Source: JAWLFI01 sp964627995 (GTDB lineage Bacteria; Bacteroidota; Bacteroidia; Chitinophagales; Saprospiraceae). Taken from it: a stretch of 64,000 bases of DNA. This document shows, piece by piece, positions 53,957 to 62,015 of this stretch (position 1 is its first letter; every line of letters starts with the position of its first letter). The stretch is from the NCBI GenBank assembly GCA_964627995.1, contig CAZVLN010000008.1, positions 8,538 through 72,537 of the forward strand. The letters run 5' to 3'. Made by a program: the position numbers and the translations under genes. The notes under the pieces are model-generated. The model worked only from the letters and a program-made list of their open reading frames with translations. It made no database searches and was not told the origin of the DNA.

Positions 53957-54607
53957 TTAGAGCAGCCAAGGGCTCGGATCCGGACAGTTTTCTTTGAAAT
54001 ACCCGAGCTGACTCTGGGCAGCAACTCCGGGATAATCACCCTTATAATCTCTAATGTCGCGAATAAGCTGAAAATGCAAATGAGGTACCCAGCCTCCATT
54101 ATCCTGCAAATCACCCATATGGCATAATTTCTGGCCTTTCTCTACCGGACCACCTGCTTCTATTCCTTCTAAATCCGATTTTTGAAGGTGACCGTATAGC
54201 GCGAAACATACCTGCCCTTCCCAAATATGCTTTACGATTATTGTTGCACCATAATCAAAGGGTTTATCATTGAAAGCAAAACTATGAATGTACCCCTCTA
54301 ATGGCGAAAAGATCGCTTGACCTGCCGACCCCCAAATATCGCACCCCAAGTGAATCTCCCTCAATTCTTCTCCGCTAGTAAAATGGTTGGACCGGCGATA
54401 TATGGAGCGTTTTTCCAAATAGCCACCATATCCTATAGAGGCGTCTGCAATGCTTATTTGCGAATCCACACAATGCGCTAAACCTCGGTGTGTAATCAAA
54501 TCATCATCTGGGCATGCATTTAAATCAATTGAGGCCCAGCCGGCCTTTCGCTCGTCGATTCCTAGAAGCGGGAATAATAGATCACTAGATGGAGGATGGT
54601 AAGCCAT
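53957..54607 (-). CDS. M23 family metallopeptidase, no signal peptide
   Basis: A 216-residue protein with an M23/LytM-type fold: REIHLGCDIWG supplies the first zinc ligands (HxxxD) and WVPHLHFQLI the HxH motif. The N-terminal 80 residues are unassigned. M23 enzymes cleave peptidoglycan cross-links, but no export signal is visible, so the protein may be cytoplasmic or exported in an unusual way. Similar proteins occur in Bacteroidota. The gene stands between panC and yifB on the same strand. Confidence 0.82.
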   Translation of the reverse strand: MAYHPPSSDLLFPLLGIDERKAGWASIDLNACPDDDLITHRGLAHCVDSQISIADASIGYGGYLEKRSIYRRSNHFTSGEELREIHLGCDIWGSAGQAIFSPLEGYIHSFAFNDKPFDYGATIIVKHIWEGQVCFALYGHLQKSDLEGIEAGGPVEKGQKLCHMGDLQDNGGWVPHLHFQLIRDIRDYKGDYPGVAAQSQLGYFKENCPDPSPWLL

Positions 54608-54778
54608 ATATTTCTTGTTTAAAATGCGATTACCAAAATCGCAATAAGATCAGATCCCTAATGTAAGAAAGAAGTATTAATAATAAAACCATTCCAAAAG
54701 CTAGACCTAAACTTATAAATTGTGCTATAGGCACCAAAGGGATCACCCATGAATTTCATTCTAAGATCGAAAAATGCA

Positions 54779-56332
54779 TTACCCAGCCCATCCCGAGCGA
54801 TCCAAATTGCGATATTGAATAGCTTCGGCGATATGTGCACTCTCAATGTCTTTTTCGCCAGCTAAATCGGCAATGGTGCGACCCACTTTTACAATCCGGT
54901 CGTAGGCGCGCGCTGAAAGCTGCAGTTGTTCCATCGCTCGCTTTAATAATGCAGAACTTTCAGGCTTAAGCTGACAACTTTGGCGGACAATGTGACTTGG
55001 CATTTGAGCATTACTGTAGATCGACATTCCGTCGAAGCGGCCGCATTGTTTTTTACGGGCGCATTCTACCCGTTGTCGAATATCCGCTGATTTTTCCTTA
55101 GCCGGTTTAAAGTCGGATAGCTCGTCATATGAAACGGGTGTTACCTCGACGTGCAGATCAATGCGGTCCAATAGTGGTCCGGAAATCTTATTTAAATATC
55201 GTTTTACTTCTCCAGGGCCGCACATACACTCCTTCTCCGGGTGATTGTAAAATCCACACGGACAGGGATTCATAGAAGCAATAAGCATGAAACTGGCGGG
55301 ATAGTCTACCGTAATTCTCGCTCTTGAAATGGTAACCCGCCGCTCTTCCATGGGTTGCCGCAGCACCTCTAATACTTGCCGTTGGAATTCGGGCAATTCA
55401 TCCAAAAATAGTACTCCATTATGAGCCAGCGAGATTTCGCCAGGCATGGGGTTTGATCCTCCCCCAACCAGAGCTACATTGCTTATGGTATGATGTGGAG
55501 ACCGAAAAGGACGCTGAGGCATAAGCGCCGTATCTTCTGGCAACAAGCCAGAAACAGAGTGAATTTTGGTTGTTTCCAGGGCTTCAACTAAACTCAGGGG
55601 AGGTAATATGGTCGGTAGACGGCGAGCCAACATCGTTTTGCCAGCACCCGGCGGACCAATTAGAATAACATTGTGTCCACCGGCTGCGGCTATTTCCATG
55701 GCGCGTTTAATTTTCTCCTGACCTTTGACATCACAAAAGTCAAAATCACTTTCCTTTTTTTGTTGTTGAAATATAGCCCGCGTTTCTACCCGTGTGGCTG
55801 TGTGCTCCTCAGGCGCTTGAACAACAGCTACTGCCTCTTGTAAGTCCTGGACACCATAAACCTCTAATCCATCTACGATAGCCGCTTCCTTAGCATTAGA
55901 ACAGGGAAGAATCATTCCTTTGAACCCTTCTTTACGGGCCTGAATAGCTATAGGTAAAGCCCCCCGAATCGGTCGCAATGAGCCATCGAGTGATAGTTCT
56001 CCCATAATGACAAAATCTGATAATTCTGCAGGTGCAATAAGTTGACTCGCTGAAAGTACGCCGAGTGCGATAGGGAGATCAAATGCTGAACCCTCTTTGC
56101 GAATATCAGCAGGGGCTAAATTTACCACCACTTTACGCCGAGGAAACTTGTACCCTATATTGGCTACGGCCGATTCCATGCGCTGGTAGCCTTCCTTTAC
56201 TGCATTATCTGGAAGACCAACGAGCGTGTATGCATTTTGATTGGGAGACAAGAGGCCGCCGACATTAACTTCAACAGTGATGGTTCTGGCATCAACTCCA
56301 AAGACTGCGCTGGCATAAGTTTTAACTAGCAT
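54779..56332 (-). CDS. YifB/ComM family Mg-chelatase-like AAA+ ATPase
   Basis: A 517-residue protein: N-terminal Lon-like domain (TVEVNVGGLLSPNQNAYTLVGLPDNAVKE), AAA+ core with Walker A GPPGAGKT (about 225), Walker B GVLFLDELPEF, an MNPCPCGFYNHP segment and a C-terminal Mg-chelatase-related region (LKRAMEQLQLSARAYDRIVKVGRTIADL). Relatives (ComM) are hexameric helicases that help branch migration during natural transformation. The length is normal. A 62-codon open frame at 54658-54846 on the same strand is its shadow and is not annotated. Confidence 0.93.
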   Translation of the reverse strand: MLVKTYASAVFGVDARTITVEVNVGGLLSPNQNAYTLVGLPDNAVKEGYQRMESAVANIGYKFPRRKVVVNLAPADIRKEGSAFDLPIALGVLSASQLIAPAELSDFVIMGELSLDGSLRPIRGALPIAIQARKEGFKGMILPCSNAKEAAIVDGLEVYGVQDLQEAVAVVQAPEEHTATRVETRAIFQQQKKESDFDFCDVKGQEKIKRAMEIAAAGGHNVILIGPPGAGKTMLARRLPTILPPLSLVEALETTKIHSVSGLLPEDTALMPQRPFRSPHHTISNVALVGGGSNPMPGEISLAHNGVLFLDELPEFQRQVLEVLRQPMEERRVTISRARITVDYPASFMLIASMNPCPCGFYNHPEKECMCGPGEVKRYLNKISGPLLDRIDLHVEVTPVSYDELSDFKPAKEKSADIRQRVECARKKQCGRFDGMSIYSNAQMPSHIVRQSCQLKPESSALLKRAMEQLQLSARAYDRIVKVGRTIADLAGEKDIESAHIAEAIQYRNLDRSGWAG

Positions 56333-56512
56333 ATAAATAGTATTAAGTAGTTAGTATTTATTATTGAGTGTAGGTGAAAGCCTACATTGTTCCCACGCTA
56401 CCGATATTATTATAAAGAACTACATATTGTAAGGATACTCACTGCCAAGATAATATGGTGTAAGGCCTGATTTTCAATAAAAATGCAAACGATTGTTGAT
56501 TAACGCTTCTCC

Positions 56513-56712
56513 GCGATAGCGATGCGCAGGGGACCGACTGAAAGGAGGTGATCCGGCCTTGTGCCGAGCTGGTGGCGCGGATTAAGGCCGGAGCCGAATG
56601 AATAATGAGCCCCGAAGCGTAGCGCCCCCCAGCGACTTTGAGTAGCTCTGTACTATATGTCAAATTGGGGATAAGGGAGAAAGAATAATAGCTGGGGGGA
56701 TCGCCCAAAAAA
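56513..56712 (+). repeat. GC-rich intergenic repeat, copy E
   Basis: It starts GCGATAGCGATGCGCAGGGG, contains CCCCGAAGCGTAGCGCCCCC, and has a terminal stem CCCCCCAGC with GCTGGGGGG and the 3' end GGATCGCCCAAAAAA. It includes AAAGGAGGTGATCC (56541-56554). It ends 17 bases before the stop of the convergent hemA gene. It fills most of the gap between the YifB gene and hemA; the remainder (56333-56512) shows nothing else. Confidence 0.75.
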
Positions 56713-56729
56713 GTAAAAAAAAAGGATAG

Positions 56730-57959
56730 TTATATGGAGGTCTTGGCCATTTTCATGGGAACTCCTACGCATTTGCGTTCCATGTAGTCCATCATCTCCA
56801 TAATCAAGGCACGGGAGTCGGCATCCAATGCGCTGAGGTCCTTACTAAACACCTCATTGATGGCTCGCTGCTTGACCTCACTGATGGCATCGGGAAGCGA
56901 GCTCAGGGATTTCTCGATCTGCCGCTGTTGAAAGGCTTTCATAAATTCACGGCCATACGAATGGATGATCTTAACAGCCTCCGAAACCTCCTGTTGGCGG
57001 AATGCTAAATGCTCCTCCGCTTTGGAGCGAACACCTTCGATTTCTATATAGGTCAAATCTTTTTGTTCTATGACCTCTGGCGCTACGTTTTTCGGAATCC
57101 CCAAGTCCAATACAAATTTGTGTTGGTATGCATCATTTTGTTGGGCTAAAGTCGAATAAATCTCATCTGTGATAATAGCGTTTTGGGCAGCTGTACAAAC
57201 GATCAGGGCTTTCCAAGGGCGCGTGTGCGCAGACAATTGATCTAAGGGATAAGCCTGTCCACCAACCAATGTGGCTAAAAACTTAGCCTTGGGCAGTGAG
57301 CGATTGAAGACGGTGACGTCCTGATAACCTTTTTTCTTTAGCACCTTTGCGATAATGGTGTTGGTCTCTCCGGCACCTACAAGAATTACGGGGTCGGCAG
57401 GCGTCAGGCCCTTTTCAAAAAGCATACTCGAGGCTAATGAAGCCACGGAAACAGATTTTTCTCCGATGCGCGTATGATTATAAACTTTTTTGGCAGACTC
57501 AATAGCATATTTCATCAAGAGTCTTATAGAGTCACCTGTAAGACCGGCTCCATGGCACTCTTCATAAGATGTCCGGAGCTGTCGGAGGATTTCTCTCTCG
57601 CCAACGACCAGAGAATCGACAGAAGCTGCCACGCTAAATACGTGTTCGACCGCTTCCAGGTCTGTAAATTCTTTATAGGCTGTGTTTAACTGCTTGTAGA
57701 ACGACTGGTCTTTTTCAGGGTGAAAATATGAGAATATATCTCTGGCTTCGGGCAGACGAAATATGTTTTTGTCGAACAAAACAAACATAATTCGGTTACA
57801 GGTTTGTACATACATTAATTCTTGCACGCCGAAGTGTTGCTTTGCCTTTTCTAAATAAGGTAAAACATCACCATCCGGTGCTGGGACGACGTAGGAGCCT
57901 AGATCTCCAACATCGATGGATTTGTGTGTGACTGTTATTACTTTGTATCCGCGTAACAT
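56730..57959 (-). CDS. hemA: Glutamyl-tRNA reductase
   Basis: A 409-residue enzyme making glutamate-1-semialdehyde for heme synthesis. The catalytic Cys54 lies in VQTCNRIM, with VVGEREILRQLRTSYEEC and the NADPH-binding VILVGAGETNTIIAKVL following. The C-terminal dimerisation domain is present though short. The ATG at 57959 (MLRGYKVITVTHK) is chosen because an upstream frame start at 57980 lies inside the -7 box (57978-57985). No other heme genes are adjacent. Confidence 0.93.
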   Translation of the reverse strand: MLRGYKVITVTHKSIDVGDLGSYVVPAPDGDVLPYLEKAKQHFGVQELMYVQTCNRIMFVLFDKNIFRLPEARDIFSYFHPEKDQSFYKQLNTAYKEFTDLEAVEHVFSVAASVDSLVVGEREILRQLRTSYEECHGAGLTGDSIRLLMKYAIESAKKVYNHTRIGEKSVSVASLASSMLFEKGLTPADPVILVGAGETNTIIAKVLKKKGYQDVTVFNRSLPKAKFLATLVGGQAYPLDQLSAHTRPWKALIVCTAAQNAIITDEIYSTLAQQNDAYQHKFVLDLGIPKNVAPEVIEQKDLTYIEIEGVRSKAEEHLAFRQQEVSEAVKIIHSYGREFMKAFQQRQIEKSLSSLPDAISEVKQRAINEVFSKDLSALDADSRALIMEMMDYMERKCVGVPMKMAKTSI

Positions 57960-57977
57960 ATTTCTATTAGTAGAACA

Positions 57978-57985
57978 CAAAAATA
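57978..57985 (-). promoter_or_regulatory. -7 box upstream of hemA
   Basis: On the minus strand TATTTTTG is an exact TAnnTTTG match 18 bases before the ATG. It argues against the longer open frame. Confidence 0.5.
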
Positions 57986-58049
57986 GGAAAACGATAATTT
58001 TTTGCTGTCATTCTTTTGTAATGAGGTGAAACCGCTACTTAGGCCCAAT

Positions 58050-59126
58050 TTACAAGATTTCCAGTGATCGGGCTATATGCTCGATTTCTTGCAGGTATTC
58101 GCGCTTTTCTTCTCCCGGTGCATAGACAAATAGATCGACTATATAGATATATTCTAAATTATCTGACAAGATAAAATAGCTAATAAAGGGTCCTCCCATA
58201 AAGTCATTCGTCATTTCCCACACCCCACGAATTTCATAGGCATTATATCCATTTAACTCTACATTGCGGTAGGTTAGGGGAAGGTCATCGCTATTGACCA
58301 CCATATCAGAACCCGGCGTTCCCGATCGCAGATGTTTAGCCATAAGTTCATTCCGCTTTTCGATCATAGAATCACGCGTCAATTGCTTCGGATCTCTATA
58401 GGGCATGGAAGTTATGAAAATGGATGAAGAGCTTTTGTCAGTTTCCATTCGCACCCATGCTACCTCGTTCGTAACCCGGGCTGCTTGGGCGGACTTTGGC
58501 CACTTCATACCCACGCCCAGACTATCTACAATCATACGTGATAGGGACTTGTTCTGACCTGCCATATACACTTGCGCGCCCCGCGGCTTCGATTCAAATT
58601 CACGGATACGATCGATAATGCGTTCATGATTTCGGGCCAGAGCTGACTCTATTCGATTCATGTCCTCTCCTACCACGTAAATCAAAAGTTGGTTTTTTGC
58701 CCATTTATCTCGGGCTATTTTGATCATAGCGGGCTTTTCTACACCTTCAGCACGTACTTCTTTTAAGTCGGCTCGCGCCATTTTGTAATTGCGGCTTGTC
58801 GTGTCTGACCCATCAACTAAAATGAGGTAGGTTCTAAGATGTCGACGTGCCGACTTTTCGGCGATATCGGCCGGACTGAAATGCACCATATCGAAGAGAG
58901 GCTCGGGTTGCGGTAGAATGGGGTATGGCGCAGCAAACATGTAATAAACCGTATCGCGCAATTCAGACCACACATTAGGATCCGCCACTACGACCATTTG
59001 GTTTAAAGGACCAAAAGAGGTCTTTTTAGGTTGCAACCGCTCTGTAAAATCACCGCCACAAGCAGTAAGAAACAGCAGCGCGCACCCTAGCCAAAATCCA
59101 CGTGCACTATTCATAATAAGCCCCAT
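58050..59126 (-). CDS. DUF4837 family lipoprotein
   Basis: A 358-residue protein with a lipoprotein signal (GFWLGCALLFLTACGG; lipid Cys at residue 23) and a globular domain with SFGPLNQMVVVADPNVWSE and AAPYPILPQPEPLFDMVHFSP typical of DUF4837. The family is nearly restricted to Bacteroidota and has no known function. A second ATG at 59114 (MNSARGFWLGC) is an equally good start. It lies between hemA and the MoxR gene on the same strand. Confidence 0.87.
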   Translation of the reverse strand: MGLIMNSARGFWLGCALLFLTACGGDFTERLQPKKTSFGPLNQMVVVADPNVWSELRDTVYYMFAAPYPILPQPEPLFDMVHFSPADIAEKSARRHLRTYLILVDGSDTTSRNYKMARADLKEVRAEGVEKPAMIKIARDKWAKNQLLIYVVGEDMNRIESALARNHERIIDRIREFESKPRGAQVYMAGQNKSLSRMIVDSLGVGMKWPKSAQAARVTNEVAWVRMETDKSSSSIFITSMPYRDPKQLTRDSMIEKRNELMAKHLRSGTPGSDMVVNSDDLPLTYRNVELNGYNAYEIRGVWEMTNDFMGGPFISYFILSDNLEYIYIVDLFVYAPGEEKREYLQEIEHIARSLEIL

Positions 59127-59179
59127 TTGTCAGTAGATGCCTCGCGACTCTGTTTTGTTGTATGGCCATCCAAAAAAAA

Positions 59180-60148
59180 TTACAATAGCTCCCGTATCAG
59201 TTGTTCTTCAGAAATTCCCTCAGCATCCGCTTTATAATTTCGGACGATTCGATGACGGAGCACATAAGAGGCTACGGCTTTCACATTCTCAATATCCGGG
59301 GCATAACTTCCGTGAATCGCTGCGTGACATTTAGCGCCTAGCACTAAATATTGGGATGCTCTAGGTCCCGCACCCCAAGACAAGTATTCTGTAATGCGAT
59401 CCGGTGCCAGTTCGGCGCCTGGTCGCGTTTGCGAAGCCAGTTTGACAGCATATTCCAGCACGTTATCCGAAATCGGAATTTGTCTGACCAGCTGTTGGAA
59501 ATCTAGAATTTCCTTAGCCGTCAGCACTTGATTGACCTGTGCCTTGACATCTGTAGTCGTTGACCGCACCACATCCAGTTCTTGCTGGTAAGATGGGTAA
59601 TCCAATGGAATATTAAACATGAACCTATCCAGTTGGGCTTCCGGCAAGGGGTATGTGCCTTCCTGTTCAATCGGGTTTTGGGTTGCCAATACAAAGAAAG
59701 GCTTTGGCATAACATATTGATGACCGGCCACTGTAGCTGCTCGCTCTTGCATCGCCTCTAGAAGAGCTGCTTGCGTTTTCGGAGGTGTTCTATTGATCTC
59801 ATCTGCGAGGACAATATTGGCAAACAAGGGGCCTTTATTGAATGTAAATTTTCTTGAATCATCAAGAATTTCCGCTCCCGTTATATCGGAAGGCATCAAG
59901 TCAGGCGTAAACTGTATGCGCTTAAAATCAAGGTCTAAGACCTCAGCTATTGTGCTCACCAATAGCGTTTTTGCGAGTCCGGGCACACCTACAAGCAAGC
60001 TATGCCCATTACTAAATAAAGAAATAATAACCGCTTCTACCACCTCTTCCTGGCCAATGATGACCTTTCCGATTTCCTTTCGCAATTCCTTGTATTTCGC
60101 CGCCAGTTGATCTACCTGAGCTACCTTATCCGTTCCTGATTGAGTCAT
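59180..60148 (-). CDS. MoxR family AAA+ ATPase
   Basis: A 322-residue AAA+ protein with Walker A-like GVPGLAKT (about 57-64), Walker B VLADEINRTPPKTQAALLEAMQE and sensor-1 region FVLATQNPIEQEGTYPLPEAQLDRF. MoxR proteins usually act with a VWA-domain partner and DUF58 protein in metal-centre or complex maturation; those partners are not next to it here on the downstream side. An exact -7 box lies at 60173-60180. Confidence 0.93.
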   Translation of the reverse strand: MTQSGTDKVAQVDQLAAKYKELRKEIGKVIIGQEEVVEAVIISLFSNGHSLLVGVPGLAKTLLVSTIAEVLDLDFKRIQFTPDLMPSDITGAEILDDSRKFTFNKGPLFANIVLADEINRTPPKTQAALLEAMQERAATVAGHQYVMPKPFFVLATQNPIEQEGTYPLPEAQLDRFMFNIPLDYPSYQQELDVVRSTTTDVKAQVNQVLTAKEILDFQQLVRQIPISDNVLEYAVKLASQTRPGAELAPDRITEYLSWGAGPRASQYLVLGAKCHAAIHGSYAPDIENVKAVASYVLRHRIVRNYKADAEGISEEQLIRELL

Positions 60149-60172
60149 ATAATTATTCTATTTTTCGTCCTG

Positions 60173-60180
60173 CAAATGTA
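60173..60180 (-). promoter_or_regulatory. -7 box upstream of the MoxR gene
   Basis: On the minus strand TACATTTG is an exact TAnnTTTG match 24 bases before the ATG. Confidence 0.45.
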
Positions 60181-60280
60181 GCAAGAATAAACAAAGTTAT
60201 AAACGTCGCTAAGCCGCTAATTGTTATAGCACCTTCCATATCTTCATTCTCGTGTATCATTTCTTTGCGATCTTTTTTTC

Positions 60281-60480
60281 TTTTTTTGCCGGCCGCCCCC
60301 ATGAAGGTCTAGGCTTAGGGCACTTAAATTTGCTGGGGGCGCCGGGCTATCCGCTTGTAGTGCCAGGCCGCCCGGTAGGCATCCGTTGGACTGCGTGGGG
60401 TTTCCGTCCGGTCACCTCCTCGCCTTACGGCTGCATCTCCCGCGCGGCCCGTCCCTATCGCTACTATCCCTGCCGGGGGG
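60281..60480 (-). repeat. GC-rich intergenic repeat, copy F
   Basis: Minus strand: 5' box GGCAGGGATAGTAGCG, an inner GAGGAGGTGACC, middle box AAGCGGATAGCCCGGCGCC, a terminal stem GCCCCC with GGGGGC and an A-rich 3' end. The 3' box is more diverged (GGGGGCGGCCGGCAAAAAAA). It lies upstream of the MoxR gene on the same strand and diverges from the zinc-finger gene. An open frame of 84 codons through it is not a gene. Confidence 0.75.
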
Positions 60481-60580
60481 ATCACTCACAGAAAGAACGA
60501 AATTGAGTTTTATAATATTAAAAAAATTGTTTGATTGTAAAGCGTTTATAAACAGGGTTTTGTGATATATAGTGGTTTTT

Positions 60581-60625
60581 AACGGTTATAAACGACTACA
60601 ACGGTTATAGTCGTTTATAACCGTT
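60581..60625. promoter_or_regulatory. Perfect 18-bp inverted repeat upstream of the zinc-finger gene
   Basis: AACGGTTATAAACGACTA (60581-60598) is the exact reverse complement of TAGTCGTTTATAACCGTT (60608-60625), with a 9-base loop. The 10-mer AACGGTTATA also recurs at 60600-60609, so direct and inverted copies are interleaved. Similar pieces occur at 60542-60552 and 60196-60205. It could be an operator, an RNA hairpin or the end of a mobile element; no T tract follows directly. Confidence 0.6.
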
Positions 60626-60694
60626 AGTTTGTTTTATCGCCGGGGTTTTCTTAATTTAATACTTTATTTATTTTTTATAATTAAATTATTAATT

Positions 60695-61063
60695 ATGTCA
60701 AATCGAAGATGTAAATTATGTGATACGCCTTACACAGGTCGCAGAGACAAAATTTTTTGTTCTATTGGTTGCAAATCAGATTACCATCAGCATTTAAGAG
60801 CCGTCTCTAATCGAATTGCGCTTCCTACAAACAAAATTCTTCAAAGAAACCGGTCCATCCTATTTGAATTAATGGGTACTAATATTCACCAGAAAACGGT
60901 AGTTAGAGATGCTCTGGCGAAAAAGAATTTTAGGTTTGAATACATGACGGGCTTCTATGAAAATGCGAAAGGGAAGCGTTATCATTTATTATATGACTTT
61001 GCCTGGATGGAGTTTAAAACAGGAAAAGTCTTAGTGGTGAGGAGAAAGAGGATGGAACAATAG
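60695..61063 (+). CDS. Small zinc-finger protein of unknown function
   Basis: A 122-residue basic protein starting MSNRRCKLCDTPYTGRRDKIFCSIGCKSDYH, with a CxxC and CxxxC pair forming one zinc finger. The second half (about 40-122) holds ILQRNRSILFELMGT and FRFEYMTGFYENAKGKRYHLLYDFAWME, a pattern I have seen in hypothetical Bacteroidota proteins. DNA or RNA binding is plausible but unproven. The ATG at 60695 is preferred over an upstream start (60629) whose extra residues are hydrophobic and read through the leader. An 18-bp inverted repeat lies 70 bases upstream. Confidence 0.75.
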   Translation: MSNRRCKLCDTPYTGRRDKIFCSIGCKSDYHQHLRAVSNRIALPTNKILQRNRSILFELMGTNIHQKTVVRDALAKKNFRFEYMTGFYENAKGKRYHLLYDFAWMEFKTGKVLVVRRKRMEQ

Positions 61064-61176
61064 CGTTTCCAAACCGAGTTGAGAGGTATTTCTTTGATAG
61101 CATTCCGCCCGGAACTACAGCCTTTATTGAAGAGGCCAGAACGCGACAGCAAAACTACTTGCTTCTTAATCCCTAA
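61041..61176 (+). other. Protein-like open frame after the zinc-finger gene
   Basis: In the -1 frame relative to the zinc-finger gene, an open stretch without a start codon reads GEEKEDGTIAFPNRVERY then FFDSIPPGTTAFIEEA and ends in LLLNP at a TAA (61174-61176). The composition is protein-like. It could be an extension reached by a frameshift, or the remnant of a separate gene. I do not recognise the family. Confidence 0.35.
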
Positions 61177-61256
61177 TTTTTCAAGCTAGAAATACACCTT
61201 AGCATAACAAGCTCAAAATATAAAAAGATATATTAGCTCAGGCAGACCCCTGAAAG

Positions 61257-61291
61257 AAAAAGGCCAGCACCGCAACGGGTGCCGACCTTTC
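61257..61291 (-). terminator. Terminator of the lipoprotein gene
   Basis: On the minus strand GGTCGGCACCC pairs with GGTGCTGGCC, followed by TTTTTCTTTC. The hairpin lies 20 bases after the end of the gene at 61311. Confidence 0.65.
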
Positions 61292-61310
61292 TAAGTTCAA
61301 TACTTTCATT

Positions 61311-62015
61311 CTACTCGCGGTAACGCTCGAAATACATAGTGATCTCATCGTCGAGATAAACCCCTCCTGCCTCCCTAGAGGTAGAGTAAACCTCTACACC
61401 TAAGGTTGCAGATTCCGATTTATATTCAATTTCCCACACGAATATATGACCATAATAAAAATTACTATCAATATCATGGTAATCCCCTCTAGGACGATAA
61501 CCTGATGGATTCTGGGTTGATTTTCCAGAAATTGGATACATTTCGTTTTCTGACATATCGTTATCAAAAACCAAAGCAAAATAAGGAGAATAATGTTTAT
61601 AATAATCGATAGAATCTGATCTCGAACTGAAAGCCTCTACAATAAATTGCTGAGGATAGTCTTCTGATATCGAGATGTTAGAATTTGGCTTTAAGGCCTT
61701 ACTAGATGGCATTCTCAATACATCAATTGCTTCAAAATAATCTATGTTACCTTCATGTCCCACTCGTACATAAAAAGAGTCTGTTAAGTCATTGCACAAA
61801 TTCCCGTTATATCTCCATGTAGTAAAAAACATCTCCTCCTCGCAAAGACATTGCCCCTGCTTGCATATCATTTCAGATGAATCCTCGCAATATGACGACC
61901 GGCAAGGCTCTGATTCTTCAACGATCGGCTGCTCATCCTTATCTTCACATCCTATGAAAATAAGAAAGAGAAAACTGAGTACTAATATATTATTCAAAGG
62001 ATACATAAATTTCAT
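61311..62015 (-). CDS. Hypothetical lipoprotein with Cys-rich N-terminal segment
   Basis: About 234 residues from the ATG at 62015 (MKFMYPLNNILVLSFLFLIFIGCEDKDE): lipobox FIGC with lipid Cys near residue 23, then a Cys-rich EGF-like piece (CRSSYCEDSSEMICKQGQCLC) and a beta-rich domain without recognisable motif. A longer start at 62057 is in frame but adds residues before the signal. It overlaps the end of the upstream T9SS gene by 26 bases, so the two are probably co-transcribed. Location: outer or inner membrane surface. Confidence 0.75.
   Translation of the reverse strand: MKFMYPLNNILVLSFLFLIFIGCEDKDEQPIVEESEPCRSSYCEDSSEMICKQGQCLCEEEMFFTTWRYNGNLCNDLTDSFYVRVGHEGNIDYFEAIDVLRMPSSKALKPNSNISISEDYPQQFIVEAFSSRSDSIDYYKHYSPYFALVFDNDMSENEMYPISGKSTQNPSGYRPRGDYHDIDSNFYYGHIFVWEIEYKSESATLGVEVYSTSREAGGVYLDDEITMYFERYRE

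Noticed and set aside
54658..54846. 62-codon frame between the M23 and YifB genes
   Set aside because: It overlaps the YifB coding end and resembles no family.
56541..56554. Fragment of a 16S rRNA gene on the minus strand
   Set aside because: Only about 14 bases match the rRNA 3' end, with no further rRNA sequence around it.
56439..56708. 89-codon minus-strand open frame
   Set aside because: It coincides with repeat copy E and lacks gene character.
60252..60506. 84-codon plus-strand open frame
   Set aside because: It lies in repeat copy F; high GC content explains the open frame.
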